DNA from: Atopobium deltae
Lineage (GTDB): Bacteria > Actinomycetota > Coriobacteriia > Coriobacteriales > Atopobiaceae
Direction of reading: 5' to 3'
Length of the DNA stretch: 64,000 nt
Assembly (NCBI RefSeq): GCF_001552785.1
Contig: NZ_KQ959486.1
Coordinates: 35,039-99,038, forward strand
The notes under the pieces: generated by a model
The model's database searches: none
What the model was told of the DNA's origin: nothing
The model's input: only the letters and a program-made list of their open reading frames with translations
In this document: positions 28,780-38,427 of the stretch, piece after piece
Position numbering within the stretch: the first letter of the stretch is position 1
Layout: each line of letters begins with the position of its first letter
Translations under genes and position numbers: made by a program

Positions 28780-29562
28780 CTACTGCGCAGCTTGCTTGTG
28801 CGACTTTTTGTGCGGGAGCTCCAACAGTGCCTGATAGCTGTCATACATCTTTTGTGCCACTCTTGACTGAGTTTTTGTGTCATTCTTTTTTTGCCCAAGC
28901 GCAATGCCGTATTCGTCTGATGCCAAAAACAGCTGGTCATAGGCTATTTGCTGAACGCTCACCTTTTGGAGAAGTTCGGTGTCATGTATAACCGTAATGC
29001 CAAGTGTGTGCGCCAAATCGCTTATAAGCGATCCTACTGCCGAAAAAGAAACCTGCTCATCAATACCCACGCGCAGCACATCGTCGTGTACAAGCCACAA
29101 GGTTTCGGGAACTATTCCCGTTTTGTGGGCTTCGTGGCACGCTTCGTTTGCACGCTGTACAAGCTGCTTTTCCGAGGTAAAGAGCAAATCTTGATAAGGA
29201 CCTACGGACATAACTGCCTGGCCTTGTGTATCGATTACGAGCATGAGCACGCCATCGGGATGGTCGGCTGCACCCGACCGCAAGGTACCTTCTAGGTGCT
29301 GCTTTGCCCATGCGATGAGTTTGGTGGAAACTGGTTTACCCTGCACCTGCCTTTTGCCCAGCGCACGCAAGTGACGATTTTCTAAGGGAAGTGTTGCAGC
29401 GCTTAAGCGCCAACGGCAGATAAGTGCTGGCGTGCCCAGGTGAAAGTTGTGTAGCTGTTCTTCTTCGACGGCGTCGGTGGTGCTGACACCTGTAATAGCG
29501 CCTGTAGATGCTGCTTCTGCGATAGCAGCATCTACAAGCTTTTTAGCATTTTTTGATCCCAT
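28780..29562 (-). CDS. Protein of unknown function
   Basis: 260 residues, soluble, no signal peptide. Most conserved-looking stretches are GVLMLVIDTQGQAVMSVGPY, LSAATLPLENRHLRALGKR and a final QQIAYDQLFLASDEYGIALG. The last resembles the loop of class IV aminotransferases where a strand ends at the cofactor (FLTGT-like), but no PLP lysine motif was recognised, so the assignment is weak. The C-terminus is Lys/Gln-rich. AAGGGAAG precedes the ATG. The gene stands alone between the agu operon and queT; flanking gaps of 171 and 277 bp hold only the candidate terminator at 29708-29779. Confidence 0.6.
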   Translation of the reverse strand: MGSKNAKKLVDAAIAEAASTGAITGVSTTDAVEEEQLHNFHLGTPALICRWRLSAATLPLENRHLRALGKRQVQGKPVSTKLIAWAKQHLEGTLRSGAADHPDGVLMLVIDTQGQAVMSVGPYQDLLFTSEKQLVQRANEACHEAHKTGIVPETLWLVHDDVLRVGIDEQVSFSAVGSLISDLAHTLGITVIHDTELLQKVSVQQIAYDQLFLASDEYGIALGQKKNDTKTQSRVAQKMYDSYQALLELPHKKSHKQAAQ

Positions 29563-29707
29563 AAACTTCCCTTAGGTTTGGCAACGTGATTTTTATTTCT
29601 CTATTGTACCTATGTCAGGTTGTGTATATCTAACAAAGCTCTATTGGTAGAAAATGTGGGTTGTGCGGGAGATGTGTGGTTTTTTGTCGTAAGCGGCAGT
29701 CAAAACA

Positions 29708-29779
29708 AAAAGTCCAAAGCTTGGAATGGTGTTCGCAGCTCTCATTGCCACAAGCCTCTTCTCATCACTTTGAACTTTT
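29708..29779 (-). terminator. Possible terminator of the agmatine operon
   Basis: AAAGTCCAAAG-type arm at 29708-29719 pairs with CTTTGAACTTTT at 29768-29779 with one mismatch. The loop is long (48 nt), and the minus strand then runs into TTTTTGTTTTG. Weak evidence; the remaining 29563-29839 gap shows nothing else. Confidence 0.4.
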
Positions 29780-29839
29780 GTAAGAGTCTATCACTATGTC
29801 GTTAGGACAGCAGCGCAAAACGCAAAACGACAGCGCAGC

Positions 29840-31057
29840 TTACTTCTTAACAGCAACAGGCGCAGGCTCTTGCTGCGTAATGCAGTGAATGTTGCCTCCG
29901 CCATATACAACCTGCTCGGACTGAACGCCAACAACCTTGTACACGTCCTTGCCCCAAACCTCGTCGTACATGTCCTGCAGCGTCTTGATAGCAAGCTCGT
30001 CGTTCTTATCGCCATACTGCGGGGTAATGACACCCTTGTTGGTAACCAGATAATTCATGTACGAAGCGATGAGCGGTTCGTCGGCAACACGCGGCTCAGC
30101 GTTCTCATCGATGTCGATGGAGTCACAGGCCTCTTGCGTCATATACAGAGGCTTGGCGGGCATGGGCAGCTTATAAAGCTTGAAGGAGCGGCCTTTGGCG
30201 TCCGTTGCCTTCGACAAAGTTTCGTAAGCAGCGTGACACTGCTTGTAGAACGGATACTCAGGGTCATCGGTCCAAATAACAGCAACAACGCCAGGAGCAA
30301 TAAAGGTCGCAACGTCATCGATGTGGCCGTTGGTCTCTTCGGGGTCGATGCCCTCCTTTACCCAGATGACCTTCTTAACACCCAAATACTTCTTGAGCTG
30401 CTCGTTCATGTACTCGCGCAGCTCCTCGCTCCAAGGCTCGTACTTCAGCGTGTAGTATGGCCAAATGCCCGCGTCGGGCTCCTCCACACGAATGACGGAC
30501 GCGGTGCGGCCGGGCGACAGCAGGCACTGGTCCGTGACAATCACGGTACCCTCACCGTCGACAGTAATGGAGCCGCCCTCCAAAATCATTTCGTCTGGGC
30601 GATAACGACGCACGCCCGCGAGCTCGGCCATCTTCATCGCGATTTGCTCGTCCTTGTCCCAGGGGAAGTACAGTCCGTCGATAAGACCGCCGTAGGCATT
30701 AAAGTGCCAATGAACTGCGCGTTTGTTGCCCTTATCGTCAATAACAAAAGTTGCAGCGGTGTCGCGGAACCAAGCATCATCGGTGGTCATTTCCACAACG
30801 GTGACATTCTCATCATCCTCAAAGACGGCCTTCGCGTTTGCATAATCGGCCTGGTTGACACACATGGTCACTGGAGTGAACTCGGCAATCGCGCGGGCAA
30901 TCTCGGCGTACTGCTCCTGCGCGGGCTTCGCGCCATGGGCCCAGGTGTCGGTGCGGTGAGGCCAACCCATCCACACACGGGTTTGAGGAGCAAACTCAGC
31001 TGGCATGTAAAAACCATCTGCCAAAGGAGTGGACTCAGACTCAGTAATCGTACGCAT
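29840..31057 (-). CDS. aguA: Agmatine deiminase
   Basis: 405 residues; the usual length is about 365-380, the excess being small inserts and a Pro/Ala tail. The peptidyl-arginine-deiminase fold shows RVWMGWPHR near the start, TTDDAWFRDTAATFVID, ILEGGSITVDGEGT, NGHIDDVATF with the catalytic His, and the nucleophile Cys-392 in GGGNIHCITQQ. It hydrolyses agmatine to N-carbamoylputrescine and ammonia. AGGAGG lies 5 bases before the ATG. Third gene of the antiporter, carbamoyltransferase, deiminase run on the minus strand. Confidence 0.96.
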   Translation of the reverse strand: MRTITESESTPLADGFYMPAEFAPQTRVWMGWPHRTDTWAHGAKPAQEQYAEIARAIAEFTPVTMCVNQADYANAKAVFEDDENVTVVEMTTDDAWFRDTAATFVIDDKGNKRAVHWHFNAYGGLIDGLYFPWDKDEQIAMKMAELAGVRRYRPDEMILEGGSITVDGEGTVIVTDQCLLSPGRTASVIRVEEPDAGIWPYYTLKYEPWSEELREYMNEQLKKYLGVKKVIWVKEGIDPEETNGHIDDVATFIAPGVVAVIWTDDPEYPFYKQCHAAYETLSKATDAKGRSFKLYKLPMPAKPLYMTQEACDSIDIDENAEPRVADEPLIASYMNYLVTNKGVITPQYGDKNDELAIKTLQDMYDEVWGKDVYKVVGVQSEQVVYGGGNIHCITQQEPAPVAVKK

Positions 31058-31166
31058 AAAAACCTCCTAACATCGTGCGCCATGCCTTGTGCGCGGCGCT
31101 TTGGTGCACTTTGGTGCGCGTGCGCGCCTTCGCAGACGCATGCGCTGGACTTCTGTGCCAGCGCGT

Positions 31167-32234
31167 TTATGCTTGCAGTGCTTCAATTTTGTTGAGTGCG
31201 GCGTGCAACTCAGCTTTTGCGGAATAGTCAACACCCTCGTCGAGCAGCGGCGTTCGTGTGGCAAACGTCGCCAGCAGAGCGCGAATAGAGTGCTTGCGGT
31301 TCTCGGCCTCGTCCCAGCACAGAGAGCGCTTGGGGTCGTCCATAACCTCGTCGGTCACTTCCTCGTTGCGCGTTGCGGGTAGACAGTGCATAAACTTGGC
31401 ATTGGGACCCGCATAATTCATCATATCCATGGTGACCTGGTACTTTGGATAGAACACATCCATGTAATTCTCGCCAGACGCCTCTTGGTCATACAGGCCG
31501 TACCACACGTCGGTGTAGATAAAATCGGCGCTCTTGATACACGAAATGTCATCCGAGATGGTAATCGTGCCACCCGAAAGCTTGCAGTTCTTTTGACCGA
31601 TCGCCAACAGGTCGATCTTCTCCACTGCGTCTGCTACCTGCAGGCCACCGTCGATGATCTGATGGCCACGCGGACCAAACTGGACAAAGTGCATGCCGAT
31701 CTTCGAGCAGATGAACATCAGCGACACGCATACCTGCGTCGCGTCGCCCACAAAGGCCAGCGTGCAATCCTCAATGCGCTTGCCTTCGGGCAGATTCTCG
31801 AGCATGGTGAGAAGATCGCCGAGCTCCTGCGTGGGGTGGTTGAACTCCGACATGCCATTGATGACGCCCACAGCCGAGCCTTCAGCCAGACCCACCACAT
31901 CCTTGTGACGGTCAACTCGTGCCATAAGCACGTCGAGCAGCGAGCCCATGACGCGAGCAGTATCGCCGAGCGACTCGTGGCCACCGAGCTGGATGGTGCC
32001 TGGACCATAAAACTGGGCGTGACCACCAAGATCGGTCATGGCCGTCTCGAACGCGATGCGCGTACGAGTCGAAACCTGCTGGAAGATCATGCCTAGCGAT
32101 TTGTTGCGCAGCAGGTGCGGATAATACCCGTCAACCTTGATGGCCTTCTTGAGGGCAAGGGCAAGATCCTCGATAGCAAGAAGCTGCTCTTTAGTGAAAT
32201 CATTGGAATCGATATAGTCTTTTGGCATTGCCAT
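31167..32234 (-). CDS. ptcA: Putrescine carbamoyltransferase
   Basis: 355 residues from the ATG at 32234 (AAGGAG site); the longer frame beyond is unrelated Pro-rich sequence. Carbamoyl-phosphate binding motif STRTR at 55-59; PTC-type binding loop [32 protein letters not shown] near the end. The Pro-Gly loop and lack of the ornithine motif favour putrescine carbamoyltransferase over OTCase, as does the adjacent agmatine deiminase. It makes putrescine and carbamoyl phosphate from N-carbamoylputrescine. Carbamoyl phosphate then feeds carbamate kinase. It lies 109 bp upstream of aguA and 70 bp downstream of the antiporter. Confidence 0.94.
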   Translation of the reverse strand: MAMPKDYIDSNDFTKEQLLAIEDLALALKKAIKVDGYYPHLLRNKSLGMIFQQVSTRTRIAFETAMTDLGGHAQFYGPGTIQLGGHESLGDTARVMGSLLDVLMARVDRHKDVVGLAEGSAVGVINGMSEFNHPTQELGDLLTMLENLPEGKRIEDCTLAFVGDATQVCVSLMFICSKIGMHFVQFGPRGHQIIDGGLQVADAVEKIDLLAIGQKNCKLSGGTITISDDISCIKSADFIYTDVWYGLYDQEASGENYMDVFYPKYQVTMDMMNYAGPNAKFMHCLPATRNEEVTDEVMDDPKRSLCWDEAENRKHSIRALLATFATRTPLLDEGVDYSAKAELHAALNKIEALQA

Positions 32235-32304
32235 GTGTTTACTCCTTTTCTTGCGCGGCTGTCGCGTGCGGTTGGCCGCAGTCGGTGACCAGCGCGGTTG
32301 CGGC

Positions 32305-33750
32305 TTACTTGGTTGAGGCGTCGGTTGCGGCTTGGGCGGTGGCCTCGGCGGCTTCGTCGCGCAGACGCTTCTGCGCGAGCTCAACCGTCAGGCCCTTATA
32401 AATCTTCGTCCTGCCCCTCGCCGACCACAGTCGCACGAATTCGCCGAGTACGATAAACAACACCGTGCCGATTAAAAAATTCCAATTTCCTTCGGCGATG
32501 GGTAGCGCCACGGTCGCCAGAATACAAAGCACAAGCTCAATGGCAGGAATGACCAGCATCAGAATCTGCAGGCCGCCCTCAAAGGGGAACCTAAAAACGC
32601 GTGGACGCGAGGTGTCGACCTTGCGAAGCTTCAAAAATGCGGGGAACATCGGAATGTACGAGATGAGCAAAAAGACCACGTTGAGCGAGAAGAGCATCCA
32701 AAAGATGTTGTTCGAAATCGCTTCATTAGGGATGAGCTGCAGACACAGCGCGAGTGACGCCACGACGCCGTCGATAATGGCGGCTCCGTTGGGCATGCCC
32801 GTCTTGGAACTCTCGTACGCAAAAATCTTGGGCATATTGCCATGCTTAGCTGCATAATCGGCAACGAAGTTCACACCGAAAGACCACGAGGCCATGTTGG
32901 CAAACAGCGTCAGCAAAAATGCCACGGCGATAATACCAAACAGCGGAGAGGTTCCCACCATGTTCTTGACGGCGTAGATCATGCCGAAGTCGGGGTCAAT
33001 GGCATCGGAGGGAATCGCAGCACCAATACCAAACGAGGCAAACAGATAAATGCCAGCAATCGCAAGGCCGCCCAAAATAATGGCCTTGGGGATGTCCTTT
33101 TCGGGCTTAGCCATATCGGAGGCAAAGGTACAAATAACCTCAAAGCCCATGAAGTTAAACAGGATGATGGAAAGGTTTGTGATAGCCGTCATGTCAAAAC
33201 TCGGCACAAACGTGGCGGGCGACATGTCGGAAGCGAAGCCATTTTGCGTTGCATACCAAATGCCCAGGCTACCCACGCATACCGCGATAGCGACCTTTAC
33301 CAAAGCGCCGCCATTTAAAAGCCAGACCGAATCCGAAACTTTCGAGAAGGAAATGAGCACGACAATCCACACAAAGGCCAGCTCAACAAGCATGGTGGTC
33401 AGCAGCGTGAACTGAATACCAAAGACCATCTCTAAGATGGAGGGGAACAGTGTCGCGCAGGACGCAATCCACAAGGGATAATTAATCCAGTAGTACCACG
33501 CAATGCGAGAACCCCAGGTGTCACCAAAGGCATCGCGGATCCAGTCGTACAAGCCGCCGTCCGAGTCGTAGGTCGTACCAAGTTCGGCAACAACCATGCC
33601 GTAAGGCAGCAAAAAGGTGAGGATAAGAAACACCCACCAGAAAAATTGTGTATTGCCAATAGCCGCTGCAGGCGCTGCTGCCTCTGCGACAAACACGACG
33701 CAAATAACAGAAAGAATAACGCTCATGAAGCTGAACTTTTTCTTACTCAT
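32305..33750 (-). CDS. aguD: Agmatine/putrescine antiporter (APC superfamily)
   Basis: 481 residues from the ATG at 33750 (GGGAGG six bases before). About 12 membrane helices. The first helix has [18 protein letters not shown] and helix 2 [20 protein letters not shown]. Placement at the head of an operon with agmatine deiminase and putrescine carbamoyltransferase predicts exchange of external agmatine for putrescine. The family includes the agmatine/putrescine exchangers of lactic acid bacteria. The C-terminus is Ala/Thr-rich and extends past the usual end. Confidence 0.9.
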   Translation of the reverse strand: MSKKKFSFMSVILSVICVVFVAEAAAPAAAIGNTQFFWWVFLILTFLLPYGMVVAELGTTYDSDGGLYDWIRDAFGDTWGSRIAWYYWINYPLWIASCATLFPSILEMVFGIQFTLLTTMLVELAFVWIVVLISFSKVSDSVWLLNGGALVKVAIAVCVGSLGIWYATQNGFASDMSPATFVPSFDMTAITNLSIILFNFMGFEVICTFASDMAKPEKDIPKAIILGGLAIAGIYLFASFGIGAAIPSDAIDPDFGMIYAVKNMVGTSPLFGIIAVAFLLTLFANMASWSFGVNFVADYAAKHGNMPKIFAYESSKTGMPNGAAIIDGVVASLALCLQLIPNEAISNNIFWMLFSLNVVFLLISYIPMFPAFLKLRKVDTSRPRVFRFPFEGGLQILMLVIPAIELVLCILATVALPIAEGNWNFLIGTVLFIVLGEFVRLWSARGRTKIYKGLTVELAQKRLRDEAAEATAQAATDASTK

Positions 33751-34064
33751 CAGCAACCTCCCTTCGTTTGATGGCGCCGATCTTCTCGTCAGATCTTCTC
33801 GCCGAGCTTCTCGCAAGATGCGATCTGCGCGATCAGACAGAGGCGCCTCGCTTAATGAATACAGGTGTAATGCGCGCATTCGTTATATTCACCATTGCGC
33901 ATATTGTTGGGGAGGTCGAGATTATTTAAGTTTATTGTCTGTTAGCATTTTTAAACCGCTATAAACCCCGTGTCTAAACAGGTAAAGCACTCGTTTGTTA
34001 TACACTGAGATTCAGGGCAATCCCCACGATAGTCCCTAAGAAACGCGCTCACGAGGGGGTGTAG
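33751..34064. promoter_or_regulatory. Divergent control region between aguD and the LuxR-type regulator
   Basis: A 314-bp divergent gap. On the aguD side 33778-33815 holds three successive CTTCTCG cores (GATCTTCTCGTCA, AGATCTTCTCGCC, GAGCTTCTCGC). Next comes AATGCGCGCATT (33869-33880), a perfect 12-bp palindrome, and a second TGCGCA core near 33896. On the regulator side TTGTTATACACTG may hold a -10. The palindromes are candidate operators for the LuxR-type protein. Confidence 0.5.
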
Positions 34065-35048
34065 ATGCATCTGTTTTTCTTTATATATACCCTTATCTTA
34101 CTGTTCATTTGTATTGTGACGGCAAGCATCTGTAGTGCCGCCTACGCTGTTTCGCGGCGCAAAAGATACATTCCGCAAGCGCTGTTTTTTATCTTCTATT
34201 TCATCGAACTCTCGAGCATTTTTGGCGCCGAATGGCTCGTGCAAAATATTTCGCACATCGGGCCGCATAATTACTACGCTGTCGACAACCCCATCTTTAG
34301 GACCCTCATTGGCGCTGCTATTCTTTTCTGTTTTTGGTACGTCATCTTAGACATCGTTGACGTGCACGCGCGCCACGTCATTGTGGTTCCCACGCTGGTA
34401 TTTATCGTCTGCTGCGCGCTCATTTTGAACTTCATGCCGTACGGCGCAGCTCGACAATGGCTATTTTATACTGCGCGTCAGGTGTCGCTGGCGGCATGCC
34501 TTATGTATGCACACCACGCCTACAAGCGCAAAGACGATGCCATTATGCAGCAGCGCATCACCAAGCGTTCGCGCTCCGTTCAGATTTTATCCTTCTGCAT
34601 TGCCTGCATTATTCTGGAGGACTCGCTCGTAATTTTGGGCTTGCCCATTCCTGGAAAAGATAGTGTTTTTGCAGCACTATTCTTGTCATCGCGCAATTTT
34701 TCCGAAAACGCCATGATGCTCTATTTGGCATACAGCGTGATTCGCCCAGCTTTTGATATTTTGGTGTTGCATTTTAATGAGCCGCCCGAGCCGCGTGACG
34801 ATAAGGTCGAAACGAAACTGCTCGCCGAGCACATTAAGGATCGCCTTCCCGCTTACGCAACCAACCATAAGCTTTCGAGGCGCGAGCGACAAATTCTTGA
34901 GCTCGTCATGCAGGGCAAAAGCAATCGCGAAATTGCCACGATGCTCATCTTGGCCGAGGGCACCATTAAGACGCATCTGCATAATATTATGAAAAAATGC
35001 AATCAGCCTTCGCGAGAAGCCCTGCAACGCGACTTTTGGGCGAGCTAG
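34065..35048 (+). CDS. aguR: Membrane-bound LuxR-type regulator (AguR-like)
   Basis: 327 residues. About seven membrane helices fill residues 1-225 (first: FFFIYTLILLFICIVTASIC), then a short linker and a C-terminal LuxR helix-turn-helix (KLSRRERQILELVMQGKSNR, EIATMLILAEGTIKTHLHNI). One-component membrane LuxR proteins called AguR sense agmatine and activate agu operons in enterococci and lactococci; this protein has the same architecture and is divergent from aguD. The role in this organism is inference from context. GAGGGGG lies before the ATG. It converges on purH. Confidence 0.85.
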   Translation: MHLFFFIYTLILLFICIVTASICSAAYAVSRRKRYIPQALFFIFYFIELSSIFGAEWLVQNISHIGPHNYYAVDNPIFRTLIGAAILFCFWYVILDIVDVHARHVIVVPTLVFIVCCALILNFMPYGAARQWLFYTARQVSLAACLMYAHHAYKRKDDAIMQQRITKRSRSVQILSFCIACIILEDSLVILGLPIPGKDSVFAALFLSSRNFSENAMMLYLAYSVIRPAFDILVLHFNEPPEPRDDKVETKLLAEHIKDRLPAYATNHKLSRRERQILELVMQGKSNREIATMLILAEGTIKTHLHNIMKKCNQPSREALQRDFWAS

Positions 35049-35129
35049 GTGCGCGTGCAGCTTGGTGCGGGAATCGCAGGCGGGAAGTGGGGCGAGCCAG
35101 GCAAGACGGAAGCGTGGACATCCACGACG

Positions 35130-36830
35130 TTAGTGCCTAAAGTGGCGCACACCCGTAAAGACCATCGCGATACCGTGCTCGTCGCAGGCCTGAATCGACT
35201 CCTCGTCACGCACCGAACCCCCTGGCTGAATAATGGCCGAAACGCCATACTGTGCCAAAAGTTCAACGGCATCCTTAAAGGGGAAGAATGCATCCGAGGC
35301 CGCCACCAGGCCTTCTTTTGCAATGTTCATACGTTCGCAAGCATGATGTGCGCGCTCGCACGCAAGTAGCGCCGCATCCACGCGATTGGGCTGACCGGGC
35401 CCCATGCCAAGACCAGCCTTGTCTTTTGCAACCAGAATCGCGTTGGACTTGACTGTTTTGCAAACCTTCCAAGCAAAGAGCAGATCTTCCATCTCTTTGT
35501 TCGTCGGCTGGCGCTTGGTGGGGATACTAAAGCTCGCGACCTTCTCGTCAACATGGTCGATATCTTGCACCAACAGGCCGCCATCGACCGTGCGAATCTC
35601 TTTGCCCGTCGTTTTATCGATGCCACCTGTCGCCAAGACGCGCATGTTCTTGCGTTTGGACAGGCGCGCGAGGGCCTCGTCGGTGTAGCTGGGTGCAATC
35701 ATGACCTCGACAAACTGCTTGTTGTCATTGGCAAAGTGCTGGACGAGCGATAAGGGCACCTCGCGATTCACGGCGATAATACCGCCGAATGCTGAGGTGG
35801 GGTCGCAAGCAAAAGCGCGGTCATAGGCCTCGGTCACATCGGAAGCCGTGGCGGAGCCGCAGGGATTTTGGTGCTTGAGGATGATCACCGCAGGTTCGTC
35901 GAGCTCGCGCACCGCTGTCCATGCTGCATCGGTGTCGAGCAGGTTATTGTACGAAAGTGGCTTTCCCTGCAGTTGCTGGGCACGCGCCAAGGAGTGCGGC
36001 GTTGCTTGCGGGTTTCGGTAAAATGCGGCAGTTTGATGGGGGTTCTCGCCATAGCGCAGCGACTGCTGCTTGTAGACCGAAAGCTGCAGGATTTCGGGGA
36101 GACTGTCGTGGGCGGGATTGTCGTGCTGGTCAACCAATTGTGTGGCAGGCTGATTGGGCTGCGGCTGCGCCTGTTGCTCGGCCGCGATCTGCTCACCCAA
36201 CCACTCGGCAATCGTATGATCGTATGCCGCGGTCGTGGCATAGACCTTGCGCGCAAGGCGACGCCTGGTGGCAAGTGTCGTAGCACCTGCATGCGCGTGC
36301 ATCTCGGCAAGAACGGCCTCGTAATCTGCAGGATCTGTCACTACGGTTACAAAATCGTTGTTCTTTGCTGCCGAACGGAGCATGGAAGGGCCACCGATAT
36401 CAATGTGCTCGATGGCGCCGTCGAAGGTCACATCTGGTTGCGCGATGGTCTTCTCGAACTCGTACAAATTGACGCACACCAGATCAATCATGACAATATC
36501 GTGCTTGCGAGCGTCTAACAGGTGCTGCTCATTATCGCGGCGGCACAAAAGACCACCATGTACGCGAGGATGCAGGGTCTTCACGCGACCGTCCATCATC
36601 TCGGGAAATCCCGTGTACGCTTCGATGGGCGTCACCGAAATACCTGCTTGCGATAAGACCTGCGCCGTGCCGCCCGTAGAAATAATTTCGACGCCAAACT
36701 CGTCATGCAGCGCGCGGACAAAATCCACGACGCCCGTCTTGTCGGTCACCGAAACCAGCGCGCGTTTAATGGGCAATTCTTTGCGAAAGGTCGTATTGGC
36801 AGATGAGGCAGTGTGGGGCGCGACAGCCAT
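35130..36830 (-). CDS. purH: Bifunctional AICAR formyltransferase / IMP cyclohydrolase
   Basis: 566 residues from the ATG at 36830 (AAGGAG site). The N-terminal MGS-like cyclohydrolase domain has KRALVSVTDKTGVVDFVRAL and TGFPEMMDGRVKTLHP. The AICAR transformylase domain has the KHQNPCG motif and the SDAFFPFKDAVE and QPGGSVRDEE segments. It performs the last two steps of IMP synthesis. Around residues 212-235 is a Gln/Pro/Ala-rich insert (AEQQAQPQPNQPATQLVDQ) in the linker. Its neighbours are not purine genes: carbamate kinase is upstream and the LuxR gene converges on it. Confidence 0.96.
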   Translation of the reverse strand: MAVAPHTASSANTTFRKELPIKRALVSVTDKTGVVDFVRALHDEFGVEIISTGGTAQVLSQAGISVTPIEAYTGFPEMMDGRVKTLHPRVHGGLLCRRDNEQHLLDARKHDIVMIDLVCVNLYEFEKTIAQPDVTFDGAIEHIDIGGPSMLRSAAKNNDFVTVVTDPADYEAVLAEMHAHAGATTLATRRRLARKVYATTAAYDHTIAEWLGEQIAAEQQAQPQPNQPATQLVDQHDNPAHDSLPEILQLSVYKQQSLRYGENPHQTAAFYRNPQATPHSLARAQQLQGKPLSYNNLLDTDAAWTAVRELDEPAVIILKHQNPCGSATASDVTEAYDRAFACDPTSAFGGIIAVNREVPLSLVQHFANDNKQFVEVMIAPSYTDEALARLSKRKNMRVLATGGIDKTTGKEIRTVDGGLLVQDIDHVDEKVASFSIPTKRQPTNKEMEDLLFAWKVCKTVKSNAILVAKDKAGLGMGPGQPNRVDAALLACERAHHACERMNIAKEGLVAASDAFFPFKDAVELLAQYGVSAIIQPGGSVRDEESIQACDEHGIAMVFTGVRHFRH

Positions 36831-37020
36831 GAATTCTCCTTTGTGCAAGCGTTGTGCGAGGTAGATATTGTCGAATCAACCTTGTGCGAATCAAACCATC
36901 AAATACATTCTAAGCAAAGCCGCGCGTTGTTGGTGATGCAAACCCACAAACTTAAAAGAACCCACAAAAGCGTGGTGCAACACACATAGAACAGCGCATG
37001 TGTCGATGGTATTCGCACAT

Positions 37021-37053
37021 AAAAAAGGAACCCGCACGAAGCAGGTTCCTTTA
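37021..37053 (-). terminator. Terminator of the carbamate kinase gene
   Basis: On the minus strand AAAGGAACC and GGTTCCTTT pair around an 11-nt loop and run into TTTTTT. An intergenic copy of GGTCTTCTCG (37082-37091) lies between the gene end and this hairpin. Confidence 0.88.
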
Positions 37054-37103
37054 TATGCTTGTATGTCCTTATCGACCGCGCGGTCTTCTCGACAAACGCA
37101 AGC

Positions 37104-38063
37104 TTATGCGTGGATGCGAGTTCCCGAAAGACCAGCCATAGCCTCGGCAGCCTTGTCCAAAGAACCAATGATGCAGGTGCGGCCTGGACGGCTCTCCGCA
37201 AACTTAACAGCAGCGCGAACCTTGGGCTCCATGGAGCCCTTACCAAACTGACCTTGTGCGAGGTACTCGCGAGCCTGCTCGCAGGTGATGTCGTCGAGAT
37301 CCTCCTGGTTGGGCTTGCCAAAGTTGATGGCTACGTGGTCAACAGCGGTGAGCAACACCAAAGTGTCCGCAGCGCAGTCCTCGGCCAGAAGCTCGCCACC
37401 CATGTCCTTATCGATAACAGCAGCGATGCCCTTGTAAGCACCCTTGTCGCTGTAGTCACGAACCACGGGGATGCCGCCACCACCGCAAGCGATAACGATA
37501 AACTCGTTGTCAAGAAGGTTAAGAATGGACTCATTCTCGACGATCTTCTTAGGCTCGGGGGAAGCGACAACACGACGGTAACCGCGACCGGAGTCCTCGA
37601 CGAACTGCATCTCGGGGTGTGCGGCCTTCTCGGCATCTGCCTGCTCTTTGGTCAAGAAAGCGCCGATGGGCTTGGTGGGGTTCTGGAACGCGGAATCCTC
37701 GGGGTCAACCTCGATCTGCGTTACAACAGAAGCCACGTGCCAACGCTTGTACGACTTGTGCATAGCAGCACCAATTGCCTGCTGCAGGTGGTAACCAATG
37801 TAACCCTGGCTCATAGCGCCACACTCGGGAAGATCCATGGTAGGGATCGACGAGTCGGTCTGGTTGGCATAGGTGAATGCCTTTTGAATCATGCCGACCT
37901 GAGGGCCGTTACCGTGGGTAATGATGATCTCGTTACCCTGCTCGATGACCTTCAGCAAAATGGGAGCTGCGTTACGAACGCGCTCGATTTGCTCTTCTGG
38001 GGTATTACCTAAAGCGTTGCCACCAAGAGCGATGACAACACGGCTTGCGCCTAACTTTGCCAT
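37104..38063 (-). CDS. arcC: Carbamate kinase
   Basis: 319 residues. Amino acid kinase motifs: VVIALGGNALGN (9-20), THGNGPQVG, VVASPEPKKIVE, IACGGGGIPV and VDKDMGGELLA, with DHVAINFGKPNQ near the end. It transfers phosphate from carbamoyl phosphate to ADP, giving ATP, ammonia and carbon dioxide. It completes the agmatine deiminase pathway encoded at 29.8-33.8 kb, from which it is separated by purH and the regulator. No arginine deiminase or ornithine carbamoyltransferase gene is present in the window, so agmatine is the evident source here. GGAG-type site before the ATG; its own terminator follows. Confidence 0.96.
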   Translation of the reverse strand: MAKLGASRVVIALGGNALGNTPEEQIERVRNAAPILLKVIEQGNEIIITHGNGPQVGMIQKAFTYANQTDSSIPTMDLPECGAMSQGYIGYHLQQAIGAAMHKSYKRWHVASVVTQIEVDPEDSAFQNPTKPIGAFLTKEQADAEKAAHPEMQFVEDSGRGYRRVVASPEPKKIVENESILNLLDNEFIVIACGGGGIPVVRDYSDKGAYKGIAAVIDKDMGGELLAEDCAADTLVLLTAVDHVAINFGKPNQEDLDDITCEQAREYLAQGQFGKGSMEPKVRAAVKFAESRPGRTCIIGSLDKAAEAMAGLSGTRIHA

Positions 38064-38427
38064 TGTGTCTCCTTTTTGTACCTAGACTACGTAGACGGAC
38101 CAATCATTCTTCATTCTTCGCAAGCAACTCGCGTTCCGCTGGCGAGAAACTCGCGCGAATGAGCACGTGAAACAAACGCGCTAACGTATGCATAATAGCG
38201 CTTCACGGATGCAACCACTACCACCTTAGGTTATCTATCAACGAACGGTAGTTTTTAGCCGCTGTTACAGCAGATAGCGCATAAAATTTCACGAGAACTT
38301 CAAAATAAATACCGCTCGGCTTTTCGTCCTGCCGATAAGACCGCGCGAAGGGTGCGCTCGCACGAATATTGCATAAAGTCTTGCGTTTTTGTGATTTCAT
38401 GCAATATTGTGCGCGCTGGCTCTGTGG
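38064..38427. other. 364-bp gap with an inverted repeat
   Basis: The gap between carbamate kinase and the DUF2207 gene holds AATATTGCAT (38365-38374) and its exact complement ATGCAATATT (38399-38408), separated by 24 bp. It lies just after the DUF2207 stop and could be a terminator without a T run, or an operator. A short frame of 60 codons on the minus strand lacks support. The rest shows no gene. Confidence 0.6.

Noticed and set aside
38218..38400. 60-codon frame in the gap before the DUF2207 gene
   Set aside because: No ribosome site, no composition or pattern of a protein; overlaps an inverted repeat.
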